Source: Chlorobiota bacterium (lineage in GTDB: Bacteria > Bacteroidota > Bacteroidia > Bacteroidales > JAADGE01). Taken from it: a DNA stretch of 11,825 bases. How positions within the stretch are numbered: position 1 is the stretch's first letter; every line of letters begins with the position of its first letter. The notes under the pieces were generated by a model, which was given only the letters and a program-made list of their open reading frames with translations, searched no databases and was not told the DNA's origin. Location: NCBI GenBank assembly GCA_013153575.1, contig JAADEE010000166.1:1-11825 (forward strand), given 5' to 3'. The position numbers and the translations under genes were made by a program. Positions 1-6,610 of this stretch are shown one piece after another.

Positions 1-83
1 TGGTGCCGGAAGTAGTTGGTAAAAATTAATATTAAATTCATAATTATATTTAAACGTTTTCGTTAAAATGAAAGCGTTTTTTT

Positions 84-91
84 TATTTTTG
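84..91 (+). promoter_or_regulatory. Putative -7 box of the trxA promoter
   Basis: TATTTTTG matches the Bacteroidota primary-sigma -7 consensus TAnnTTTG exactly and lies 41 bp ahead of the trxA ATG, giving an expected leader of about 35 nt. No convincing TTTG -33 element sits 19-21 bp upstream; the region there holds a small AACG-TTTT-CGTT hairpin (53-64). The call rests on the -7 box and its position only. Confidence 0.45.
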
Positions 92-132
92 CAAATAATT
101 AAAATTTTAGAAACAAAAAAACAAAAATAACT

Positions 133-453
133 ATGGCTGTACAAGAGGTAATAGATGCAACTTTTGAAGATATAGTATTAAAATCAGAAATTCCTGTAAT
201 TGTTGACTTATGGGCAGTATGGTGTGGACCTTGTAAAATGATACATCCTATACTTGAAGAAATTTCTGAAGAATATGAAGGAAAAGTATTAGTTGTAAAA
301 CTTGATGTTGACAATAATAGAGCAACTGCAATGAAATATGGAATAAGAAACATTCCTACAGTTTTATTCATTAAAAATGGTGAAGTTGTTGACAAACAAG
401 TTGGAGCTGTTCCAAAGAAAAAATTTATTGCAAAATTAGAACCTATTTTATAG
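133..453 (+). CDS. trxA: Thioredoxin
   Basis: Cytoplasmic thiol-disulfide oxidoreductase of 106 residues, the normal length of a single-domain thioredoxin. The redox motif WCGPC spans residues 30-34 (C31, C34). The buried acid expected five to six residues before it is D25, and the cis-proline is P75 in NIPT. There is no signal peptide, so it should act in the cytosol as electron donor, recycled by a thioredoxin reductase not present here. The ATG follows an A-rich stretch without a Shine-Dalgarno motif, as usual in Bacteroidota. The DUF58 gene follows after 94 bp containing two stem-loops, so partial cotranscription is possible. From memory, a trxA-DUF58 pair, often behind dnaE, is common in this phylum; the first 30 bases are too short to show whether dnaE lies upstream. 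Confidence 0.96.
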   Translation: MAVQEVIDATFEDIVLKSEIPVIVDLWAVWCGPCKMIHPILEEISEEYEGKVLVVKLDVDNNRATAMKYGIRNIPTVLFIKNGEVVDKQVGAVPKKKFIAKLEPIL

Positions 454-460
454 TTTCTTA

Positions 461-486
461 TACTAAATTGCTTTAATAATTTAGTA
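461..486 (+). terminator. Stem-loop just after trxA
   Basis: A perfect 9-bp inverted repeat (461-469 with 478-486) around an 8-nt loop begins eight bases after the trxA stop. It is all A/T except one C-G pair and is followed by ACAAAA rather than a T-run, so alone it would be a weak terminator. It may help protect the 3' end of the trxA message, or work with the larger palindrome seven bases downstream. Confidence 0.4.
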
Positions 487-492
487 CAAAAC

Positions 493-523
493 ACTTTTCC
501 AAAGTTTAAAACTTTGGAAAAGT
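493..523 (+). terminator. Perfect palindromic hairpin between trxA and DUF58 gene
   Basis: Positions 493-507 are perfectly complementary to 509-523, giving up to 15 bp around a central base, or realistically a 12-bp stem with a TTTAAAA loop. The 3' arm ends in GGAAAAGTTT, followed by only a short T tract. It probably acts as an intrinsic terminator, perhaps leaky, between trxA and the DUF58 gene, whose start is 24 nt further on. Because the palindrome is nearly perfect, a protein-binding site remains possible. Confidence 0.6.
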
Positions 524-547
524 TTAATTCAAATTAAAAAATATTCC

Positions 548-1468
548 TTGAAAAACATTGAAGACATAAGTAAACTTAAACAATTTGAAAACCTTGAACT
601 AATTGCAAAACAAGTTGTTGAAGGTTTTATAACAGGTTTACACAAAAGTCCTTTTCATGGTTTTTCGGTTGAATTTGCCGAACATCGTTTATACAACAAA
701 GGAGAATCTGTAAAAAATATTGACTGGAAATTATATGGTAAAACAGATAAACTTTTTGTAAAAAGATATGATGAAGAAACTAATTTAAGATGTAGAATAA
801 TAATAGACGTATCTTCATCAATGTTGTTTCCTTATAACGAAAAAAACAGACAATCAAAGTTATTATTTTCAGTTTATAGTGCAGCATCATTAATTCATCT
901 TTTAAGAAAACAAAGAGATGCTGTTGGCTTAACATTTTTGTCTGAAGAAATTGAACTTCACACACAAGCAAAAATGTCTTCGGTTCATGCAAGAATGCTT
1001 TATTCAAAATTAAACGAACTTGTTTTTAATGAAAAACCATTAAATAAAAGCAGTAAACAAGGAGAGTTACTTCATCTTATTTCAGAAAAAATACATAAAC
1101 GTTCACTTGTAATAATTTTTAGTGATATGTTTAGTTCTGAAAATTCTGAAAAATTATTTTCTGCACTTCAACATCTAAAACACAACAAACACGAAGTTAT
1201 TTTATTTCATGTAACAGACAAAGAACATGAATTAGAATTTAAATATAATAATCGACCATATAAGTTTATTGATATGGAAACAGGTGAAACAATTAAGTTA
1301 AACCCTAACGAAATAAGAGATTATTATACAAAATCATCAAAATCGTTCTTCAAAAAATTAAAATTAAAGTGCGGGCAATACAAAATTGACTTTGTTGAAG
1401 CAGATGTAAAATCTGATTTTAAAGAAGTTCTTGCTCCCTTTTTAATGAAACGAAGTAAAATGCATTAA
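548..1468 (+). CDS. DUF58 domain protein (VWA-like fold)
   Basis: A 306-residue DUF58 protein. Family hallmarks are an N-terminal GFITGLHKSPFHGFS-type segment (26-40), HRLYNKGE...IDWKLYGKTDKLFVKRYDEE (46-77) and a MIDAS-like DVSSSM (D87, S89, S91), with a second acidic motif FSDMF (191-195) that would complete the metal site of a von Willebrand A-like domain. No signal peptide or membrane segment is seen, so it is cytosolic or membrane-peripheral. DUF58 proteins usually pair with a MoxR AAA+ ATPase in metal-insertion or envelope-stress modules, but none is visible here. The start must be TTG at 548: the conserved N-terminal block begins within the first 30 residues, no in-frame ATG or GTG lies between the trxA palindrome and it, and the next methionine is deep inside the MIDAS motif. 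The precise role is unknown. Confidence 0.88.
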   Translation: MKNIEDISKLKQFENLELIAKQVVEGFITGLHKSPFHGFSVEFAEHRLYNKGESVKNIDWKLYGKTDKLFVKRYDEETNLRCRIIIDVSSSMLFPYNEKNRQSKLLFSVYSAASLIHLLRKQRDAVGLTFLSEEIELHTQAKMSSVHARMLYSKLNELVFNEKPLNKSSKQGELLHLISEKIHKRSLVIIFSDMFSSENSEKLFSALQHLKHNKHEVILFHVTDKEHELEFKYNNRPYKFIDMETGETIKLNPNEIRDYYTKSSKSFFKKLKLKCGQYKIDFVEADVKSDFKEVLAPFLMKRSKMH

Positions 1469-1503
1469 GCAAATTAGCAAACATTCCATTTTCAAAAATT
1501 TAA

Positions 1504-1670
1504 CTCGAATTATGCAATAGAAAATTGTAATGAGTTTTAAAAATATAATAAAATATGACATTTTATAAGATTAAGCATAGCATAGTTACGGTTAATCTTA
1601 AAAATGTAGCAAAGCGATATATTTTTAAGTAGTTTTATAACGTAATAGATTTTCTATTGCATAATTCGAG
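1504..1670. mobile_element. MITE-like inverted-repeat element
   Basis: Positions 1504-1525 are a perfect 22-bp inverted repeat of 1649-1670; the flanking AA/TT extends pairing to 24 bp. The same pentamer TTTAA lies directly outside both ends (1499-1503 and 1671-1675), as expected of a target-site duplication. The 167-bp element has no credible ORF, so it would depend on a transposase elsewhere. Inside are two more perfect 9-bp stems, 1566-1574 with 1592-1600 and 1597-1605 with 1621-1629, which share bases 1597-1600 and so cannot form fully together. The whole could fold into one long branched hairpin. It lies between the DUF58 stop and the helicase start. I cannot assign an IS family. It could instead be a hairpin RNA or an ornate terminator; the TTTAA flanks favour insertion. 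Confidence 0.65.
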
Positions 1671-1686
1671 TTTAAATGTACTTTTG
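1657..1686 (+). promoter_or_regulatory. Promoter of the DEAD-box helicase gene
   Basis: TACTTTTG at 1679-1686 matches the TAnnTTTG -7 box exactly, and TTG at 1657-1659 lies 19 bp upstream of it, the expected spacing for a -33 element. The -33 element sits inside the right terminal repeat of the inverted-repeat element, while the -7 box lies just outside. Transcription would begin near 1692, giving a leader of about 25 nt to the GTG start at 1717. This supports 1717 over the in-frame TTG at 1657, which would precede the transcription start. Confidence 0.6.
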
Positions 1687-1716
1687 CGAAAAATTATTCA
1701 CAAAAAAATAAAAACT

Positions 1717-2826
1717 GTGGCAACATTTGAAGAATTAGGTATATCAAAAGATTTTATCAAAGGTCTTACTGAATATAACATTATTGAACCAACTGAAATT
1801 CAAGAAAAAGCAATTCCTTATCTTCTTAAAGAAGGAAAAGATTTTATAGGACAAGCACAAACAGGAACAGGAAAAACTGCAGCATTTGGACTTCCTTTGT
1901 TGGCACATATTAATCCTAAAAACAAAAAAGTTCAGGCATTAATTTTGTCTCCAACCAGAGAGTTAGGAAAGCAAATTGCAAAACATCTTTTCAAATACAC
2001 AAAATATACCGAACAAATTTTTACAGAAGCAGTTTATGGTGGAGAAAAAATTGAATTGCAAATTGCAAGGTTAAGAAGGCCAACTCAAATTATTGTTGCA
2101 ACGCCCGGCAGACTTATTGATTTGCTAGACAGAAAAGCTGTTGATTTAAGTAATGTAAAAACAATTGTTTTAGACGAAGCAGATGAAATGTTAAGTATGG
2201 GCTTTAAAAAAGAACTTAAAGCAATCTTAAATCATGTTAAAAATTATAATACATGGCTTTTTTCTGCAACAATGCCCGATGGTATTAAGCAAATAATAAA
2301 ACAATACTTATCCGACGATGCATTTTTTGTAAAAGTTTCAAAAAGAAGTGTTGTAAATAAAAACATTTATCACAAATACATGATGTGTGATAAGCCCGAA
2401 AGGTTTAATGCATTATTTCGTTTCCTAAAAGAACAAGGGGAAAACAGAGGTGTTGTTTTTTGCAAAACAAAAAAAGATGCACAAGTTTTAGCAAAGAAAC
2501 TTATTAGCAAAAACATTGCTACTGATGCAATTCATGGTGATTTAATCCAGAAAGACCGAGATAAAGTTATGCGTGCTTTTAAAAATAAAAAACTTCAAGT
2601 TCTTGTAGCAACAGATTTAGCAGCAAGAGGTATTGATGTAGAAAATCTTGCCTATGTTGTTCATTACCAAATACCCGACCAGCTTGATTATTACACTCAC
2701 AGAAGTGGAAGAACTGCAAGAGCCGGGAAAAAAGGCATTTCACTATGCTTTGTTTCAAGTCATGAATTAAAACAAATAAAATACTTTGAAAATAAACTAA
2801 ATATAACTTTTGAACAAGTAAGATAA
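1717..2826 (+). CDS. DEAD-box ATP-dependent RNA helicase (minimal, RhlE-like)
   Basis: ATP-dependent RNA helicase with both RecA-like lobes and almost nothing else: 369 residues from GTG at 1717. Motifs in order: Q-motif glutamine Q29 in EPTEIQ, motif I AQTGTGKT (47-54), Ia SPTREL (79-84 region), Ib TPGR (129-132), II DEAD (153-156), III SAT (183-185), V ATDLAARGID (298-307) and VI HRSGRTAR (328-335). The protein ends about 35 residues after motif VI, without the basic or glycine-rich tail or RNA-binding domain of RhlE, CsdA or DbpA, so its size is like eIF4A. Likely roles are RNA unwinding in ribosome assembly, mRNA decay or cold adaptation; the target cannot be read from sequence. A longer reading frame from TTG at 1657 exists, but homologues start at M-x-T-F-E-E-L-G, which matches 1717. 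It converges on lpd. Confidence 0.93.
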   Translation: MATFEELGISKDFIKGLTEYNIIEPTEIQEKAIPYLLKEGKDFIGQAQTGTGKTAAFGLPLLAHINPKNKKVQALILSPTRELGKQIAKHLFKYTKYTEQIFTEAVYGGEKIELQIARLRRPTQIIVATPGRLIDLLDRKAVDLSNVKTIVLDEADEMLSMGFKKELKAILNHVKNYNTWLFSATMPDGIKQIIKQYLSDDAFFVKVSKRSVVNKNIYHKYMMCDKPERFNALFRFLKEQGENRGVVFCKTKKDAQVLAKKLISKNIATDAIHGDLIQKDRDKVMRAFKNKKLQVLVATDLAARGIDVENLAYVVHYQIPDQLDYYTHRSGRTARAGKKGISLCFVSSHELKQIKYFENKLNITFEQVR

Positions 2827-2840
2827 TTTTTATAAATAAA

Positions 2841-2871
2841 AATCTTGCGGATTTTTGAAATCCGCAAGGTT
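2841..2871. terminator. Bidirectional terminator between helicase and lpd
   Basis: A strong hairpin pairs CTTGCGGATTT (2844-2854) with AAATCCGCAAG (2858-2868), 11 bp around a TTG loop, with weaker pairs (a T-G wobble and A-T) extending to 2841 and 2871. It sits in the 64-bp gap between two convergent stop codons. A-rich and T-rich flanks on either side fit termination of both the plus-strand helicase and the minus-strand lpd transcript. Confidence 0.85.
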
Positions 2872-2890
2872 ATATTTATTTTATCGAGAA

Positions 2891-4276
2891 TTAAATGTGA
2901 ATTACTTCATCATATGCTGCCGCTGCCGCTTCCATAATTGCCTCTGACATAGTTGGGTGAGGATGAATTGCACTTATTATATCGTGTGCTTTTGTTCCCA
3001 TTTTTTTTGCAAGAACAATTTCCGCAATCATTTCCGTAACATTTAAACCAACCATGTGAGCACCAAGAATTAAATCGGTTTTTGCATCAAAAATTAATTT
3101 TATAAAACCATCTTGATTTCCTGCTGCTGCCGCCTTACCCGATGCTCTAAAAGGAAACTTCCCGATTTTAAGTTCATAACCTTTTTCAATTGCAGCATCT
3201 TCTGTTAAACCAACAGATGCAACCTCGGGAGTAGTGTAAGTTGCCCCCGGAATATTTGTGTAATCAATAGGGCTTGGATTTTTACCTGCAATTTTTTCAA
3301 CACAGCAAATTCCTTCAGCAGATGCTACATGAGCAAGTGCAGGTCCATGAACAATATCTCCAATTGCATAAATTCCTTCTATATTTGTTTTATAAAAATC
3401 ATCAACTTTTATTTTACCATTTTCAAGCTCAATTCCTACATTTTCAAGACCTATATTTTCAAGGTTTGGAACAATTCCTACTGCAGAAAGAACAATATCT
3501 GCTTCAGCCTTAATTTCTTTGCCTTTTGAAGAAATAGTTGCAATACATTTATCATTTTCAATCTCAACCTTTTCAACAGATGACTTTGTCATTACCTTAA
3601 TTTTTAACTTTTTAAGAGAACGACCAAGTTGACTTGAAACATCTTTATCTTCAACAGGAACAATTGTTGGCATATATTCAACCAAAGTTACCTTTGTTCC
3701 TATTGCATTATAAAAATATGCAAGTTCTGTTCCTATTGCTCCTGAACCAACAACAATCATACTTTCCGGTTGTTTTTGCAAAGTTAATGCTTCACGATAA
3801 CCAATTATGTATTTGCCATCTTGTTTAAGATTTGGCAACTCTCTTGAGCGAGAACCTGTTGCAAGAATAATATGGTTTGCTGTATATGTTTCTGTTTTTT
3901 CTTCAGTTGTTACTTCAACTGTTTTGTTTCCAACAAGTTTTCCGAAACCATTTATTAGGGTAACATTATTTTTTTTGAAAAGGTATTCAACACCTTTATT
4001 CATTTGTGCAGAAACTCCACGACTTCGTTCAATAATTTTTGTAAAGTTTGGTTTTGCTTCAGAAATCTCAATACCATAGTTTTCTGCATGTTTTGCATAT
4101 TCTAAAACTTGTGCCGACTTTAGTAATGATTTTGTTGGTATGCATCCCCAATTTAAGCAAATTCCCCCAAGTTCTGCACGTTCTACAACTGCAGTTCTTA
4201 ATCCGAGTTGTGATGCTCTTATTGCTGCAACATATCCTCCCGGACCACTTCCTATTATAATTAAATCGTAATTCAT
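2891..4276 (-). CDS. lpdA: Dihydrolipoyl dehydrogenase (E3)
   Basis: FAD-dependent NAD+ oxidoreductase that reoxidises dihydrolipoamide in 2-oxoacid dehydrogenase complexes or the glycine cleavage system. The 461-residue length is typical. It shows the FAD-binding GSGPGG (9-14), the redox disulfide GGICLNWGCIPTK (C40, C45), the NAD-binding GSGAIG (177-182), the second FAD contact AIGD (304-307) and the dimer-interface catalytic pair H440/E445 in HPHPTMSE. All active-site residues are present. There is no N-terminal lipoyl domain, and no E1/E2 or gcv genes are adjacent, so it is probably a shared E3 transcribed alone: a terminator lies on each side and a -7 box sits just ahead of the ATG. Related flavoproteins such as mercuric reductase were considered, but the CxxxxC context and C-terminus fit lipoamide dehydrogenase. 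Confidence 0.96.
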   Translation of the reverse strand: MNYDLIIIGSGPGGYVAAIRASQLGLRTAVVERAELGGICLNWGCIPTKSLLKSAQVLEYAKHAENYGIEISEAKPNFTKIIERSRGVSAQMNKGVEYLFKKNNVTLINGFGKLVGNKTVEVTTEEKTETYTANHIILATGSRSRELPNLKQDGKYIIGYREALTLQKQPESMIVVGSGAIGTELAYFYNAIGTKVTLVEYMPTIVPVEDKDVSSQLGRSLKKLKIKVMTKSSVEKVEIENDKCIATISSKGKEIKAEADIVLSAVGIVPNLENIGLENVGIELENGKIKVDDFYKTNIEGIYAIGDIVHGPALAHVASAEGICCVEKIAGKNPSPIDYTNIPGATYTTPEVASVGLTEDAAIEKGYELKIGKFPFRASGKAAAAGNQDGFIKLIFDAKTDLILGAHMVGLNVTEMIAEIVLAKKMGTKAHDIISAIHPHPTMSEAIMEAAAAAYDEVIHI

Positions 4277-4288
4277 ATTTTTTTAAAA

Positions 4289-4296
4289 CAAAAATA
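4289..4296 (-). promoter_or_regulatory. Putative -7 box of the lpd promoter
   Basis: On the minus strand this reads TATTTTTG, an exact TAnnTTTG match, 12 bp upstream of the lpd ATG. The transcript would start about 7 nt before the start codon, a very short leader. The -33 region at normal spacing reads TTTT, not TTTG, and overlaps the A/T arm of the terminator at 4315-4350, so support is moderate. Confidence 0.4.
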
Positions 4297-4314
4297 ACTT
4301 ATTATTTAAAACTA

Positions 4315-4350
4315 AAAAAGAGATTAACATTAATATGCTAATCTCTTTTT
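4315..4350 (-). terminator. Terminator of the cheR-cheB-GAF-nadC operon
   Basis: A 12-bp perfect stem (4315-4326 with 4339-4350, core GAGATTA/TAATCTC) is topped after one mismatch by a further 3-bp stem. Read on the minus strand it lies 17 nt after the stop of the secreted hypothetical gene and ends in a T-run (TCTCTTTTTT), a classical intrinsic terminator. It separates this operon from the lpd promoter. Confidence 0.85.
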
Positions 4351-4367
4351 ATATTTATTGTTTCAAA

Positions 4368-5003
4368 TTAATTACATCCCTCATACTCTTCAGAGATTTT
4401 CTTATAAACTTCAACTAATTTTTCTGCAGAATATAGTTTAGACAATTTATACCCATTTTCTTTTTTTAAGACTTTTTTTGACAAATCTTCACAATCAGAA
4501 ATAGAGTTTGCAACTTTTTTTACAGACAACGTAATATCTTTAACGGAAACAGCTTTTTTCTTTCCCGGTAATAAAACCCAATATTCTCTATATGTTGGAA
4601 ATAAAAGCTTATTACCATCTACTCCTGAAGAAATAGGTGATTGGTAAGTTAAAGCATACACTTTTAATTTATTATTTCTATCAACTAAAGGTCTTACAAA
4701 TTTTACAGAAGTTGTTGACTTAACTTTTATAAACTCTAATGTATCGTTAATTGTAAACTCTTTAACATCTTTAATTTTATATTTTCGTACTTTTTTTTCT
4801 CCCTCAACTTGGACTTTCAATTTATCATCAGATATTTTACTATAAGATGTTTGTCCTTCTACGGTTTCTCCATTTTCAAGAATTGCACGAACTTGTCCAT
4901 TATAAACAATTTTGCTTTCATTAGTTACACCATTTTTAACTTGTGCAAATAGTTGATAATTAAATATCATAATAATAGATAATAAAATTACATTCTTTTT
5001 CAT
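4368..5003 (-). CDS. Secreted hypothetical protein
   Basis: A 211-residue protein whose function I do not recognise. Residues 1-20 form a clear Sec signal peptide: MKKN, a hydrophobic core IILLSIIMIF-like region, then LFA before Q21, the usual Bacteroidota cleavage pattern with glutamine at +1. There is no lipobox cysteine, so it should be a soluble periplasmic or secreted protein. The mature part is lysine-rich with alternating beta-type segments (about 30-160), then a helical C-terminus with C172 and C210, which could form a disulfide. The pattern 'GxxxxxxGETVxGxxxYxxI' followed by a C-terminal 'CxxLxxKxxKxxxxY...LVxxYxxxxxxC' resembles small secreted Bacteroidota proteins of unknown function. 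It is the last gene of the minus-strand cluster, 44 nt after nadC, with a good terminator after it. No promoter is evident in that gap. Confidence 0.75.
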   Translation of the reverse strand: MKKNVILLSIIMIFNYQLFAQVKNGVTNESKIVYNGQVRAILENGETVEGQTSYSKISDDKLKVQVEGEKKVRKYKIKDVKEFTINDTLEFIKVKSTTSVKFVRPLVDRNNKLKVYALTYQSPISSGVDGNKLLFPTYREYWVLLPGKKKAVSVKDITLSVKKVANSISDCEDLSKKVLKKENGYKLSKLYSAEKLVEVYKKISEEYEGCN

Positions 5004-5047
5004 TTTTTTTGTTTTTAATTAATAATTATTTTATGTGATTTAATAAA

Positions 5048-5890
5048 CTAAACAGCCTTTAAGCTTAAATCCAAACTTTTAATTTGATGTGTTAATGCAC
5101 CAACAGAAATAAAATCCACGCCACATTCTGCATAACTTCTTAAGGTTTCCAAAGTTATTCCTCCTGATGATTCTGTTTCGTACTTTCCATCAATCATTTT
5201 AACAGCTTTTTTTGTGTCTTCAACAGTAAAGTTATCAAGCATTATTCTGTGAACATTTCCTGCTTCAAGCACTTCTTGTAATTCTTCAAAATTACGAACT
5301 TCAACTTCAATACGTATATTTTTATTTTTTGCTTTCAAATATTCATTAACTTTATTTATTGCAGGTTTTATTCCTCCGGCAAAGTCAATGTGGTTATCTT
5401 TTAGCATTACCATGTCATAAAGTCCCATTCTGTGATTTGTTCCTCCACCTATTTCAACTGCAAGTTTTTCAATATGACGAAGTCCGGGTGTTGTTTTTCT
5501 TGTATCAAGAACTTTTGTTGGCAAATCTTTAATTAAATTTGCATAAACAGCTGTTTGTGTAGCAATTCCACTCATGCGTTGCATAAAATTAAGAAGTAGT
5601 CTTTCTGCTTGAAGGATAGAAATTGTTCTTCCTGAAATTGTAAAAGCAATATCTCCGTATTTTATTTTTGCCCCATCATTTATAAAAACTTCCATTTTAA
5701 GATTTGGGTCAACACGTTTTATAACTTCTTTTGTTATTTCTACTCCTGCAAGAATTCCTTCTTCTTTTACAAGAAGTTTTACTTTCCCTTGTGCATCATC
5801 GGGTATACAAGACAATGATGAATGGTCGCCATCTCCTATATCTTCTGCAATAGCTAAATCAATTAATTGGTTTATGTATTTATTGTTCAT
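5048..5890 (-). CDS. nadC: Nicotinate-nucleotide pyrophosphorylase (quinolinate phosphoribosyltransferase)
   Basis: Converts quinolinate and PRPP to nicotinate mononucleotide, CO2 and PPi, the third step of de novo NAD synthesis in the cytosol. At 280 residues it has normal length. Diagnostic segments are LLNFMQRMSGIAT (99-111, R105), LDTRKTTPGLR (128-138), GGGTNHRMGLYDMVMLKDNHI (from 148; H153, R154, K164), IEVEV (194-198), IMLDN (216-220) and ESSGGI (240-245), ending in the barrel strand FISVGALTH. These cover the basic quinolinate and PRPP-phosphate site. The neighbours nadA and nadB are absent. The ATG lies inside the end of the GAF gene (11-nt overlap), so its translation is probably coupled to that gene. 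No separate promoter can be placed. Confidence 0.96.
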   Translation of the reverse strand: MNNKYINQLIDLAIAEDIGDGDHSSLSCIPDDAQGKVKLLVKEEGILAGVEITKEVIKRVDPNLKMEVFINDGAKIKYGDIAFTISGRTISILQAERLLLNFMQRMSGIATQTAVYANLIKDLPTKVLDTRKTTPGLRHIEKLAVEIGGGTNHRMGLYDMVMLKDNHIDFAGGIKPAINKVNEYLKAKNKNIRIEVEVRNFEELQEVLEAGNVHRIMLDNFTVEDTKKAVKMIDGKYETESSGGITLETLRSYAECGVDFISVGALTHQIKSLDLSLKAV

Positions 5891-6605
5891 TTATCAATTT
5901 ATTAAAATGTTTTGAAATATTGTTATTTATGTGAGAGTAAAAATCAAAAATATAATTTGGAAATTCTTCAAAAGATGCAAGTTCTAATAATGCAATTGTT
6001 TTATTATTAAAAACAAATGGCATTACTAAAAGATTATTTGGGCTTGCAGCACCAAGTCCGGAAACAACAGAAATATAACCTTCGGGTATGTCGGTAATAA
6101 TTTTTAATTTTTTGTTAGTCGCAACCTGACCGTTTATTCCTTCACCTTCTTTAAAACTTTTTTTATTTCCATAAAGGGCATAATTTGCTGTATTAATAAA
6201 TGTGTCTCCTCCTTTTTCTCGAACATATAAAGTTCCTTGAACAGCATTAAATTTATGAGCTAATTTTTTTAAAATAAACTCTGAAAGCTCTTTTAAATCT
6301 TTTTGTTTGTCATATTCTTTAACAATGTTTAAGCTTTCTTTAAAAGAAATTTTTTCCTTTTCTTTTTCAATATTTTCATTTTGTTTAAGGTTTTCTCTTT
6401 CTTCATAAATTGTTTTTACAATAACCCTTCTTGTAAAAACAATAGAAAATAAAAACATTGAAGAAAAAACTAAACCACCAAATAAAACAATAATATCATT
6501 ATCCGATTTTTGAACTCCTAATTTTATAAAAATCAAATATGTAAATACAATTATTAAAATAAAAAGTATAGCTGATAATATTTTTCTTACAGGAATATTT
6601 TGCAT
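5880..6605 (-). CDS. Membrane-anchored GAF domain protein
   Basis: A 241-residue protein with two predicted transmembrane helices (about 8-28 and 37-57) joined by a short loop. A charged, Glu/Lys-rich stretch (62-105) follows, likely a helical signalling linker or coiled coil, then a GAF domain (about 106-237). GAF hallmarks are the TLYVRE strand, GEGINGQVA (154-162) and the strand pair around NLLVMPFVFNNKTIALLEL. The GAF domain should be cytosolic. No kinase, cyclase, GGDEF or receiver output follows, so it would have to signal through partners, and the adjacent CheB and CheR are obvious candidates. The gene starts 5 nt after cheB and overlaps nadC by 11 nt, a firm operon. The ligand cannot be predicted. 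It resembles the sensory half of Bacteroidota GAF histidine kinases without the kinase. Confidence 0.85.
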   Translation of the reverse strand: MQNIPVRKILSAILFILIIVFTYLIFIKLGVQKSDNDIIVLFGGLVFSSMFLFSIVFTRRVIVKTIYEERENLKQNENIEKEKEKISFKESLNIVKEYDKQKDLKELSEFILKKLAHKFNAVQGTLYVREKGGDTFINTANYALYGNKKSFKEGEGINGQVATNKKLKIITDIPEGYISVVSGLGAASPNNLLVMPFVFNNKTIALLELASFEEFPNYIFDFYSHINNNISKHFNKLINEQ

Positions 6606-6610
6606 TCTTT

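Noticed and set aside
1..20. tRNA 3' end on the minus strand (reads ...CCGGCACCA)
   Set aside because: No T-arm consensus or acceptor pairing lies in the adjoining sequence, so the terminal CCA-like string is taken as coincidence.
1..29. Possible C-terminal tail of an upstream plus-strand gene
   Set aside because: Two frames could end here (VPEVVGKN then stop at 27-29, or GAGSSW then stop at 20-22). Neither is long enough to identify, so no feature is called. A dnaE tail would fit the neighbourhood but cannot be shown.
1504..1670. Small gene or transposase remnant inside the inverted-repeat element
   Set aside because: The interior is about 120 bp of AT-rich DNA with hairpins and no frame of useful length or recognisable motif.
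1657..1716. N-terminal extension of the helicase from TTG at 1657
   Set aside because: This reading frame runs through the element's terminal repeat and the promoter -7 box, and helicase homology begins at GTG 1717. The extension is therefore unlikely to be translated.
3274..4260. Several plus-strand open frames inside lpd
   Set aside because: They are antisense shadows of the well-supported lpd gene, with compositions such as runs of L/Q/F and no domain features.
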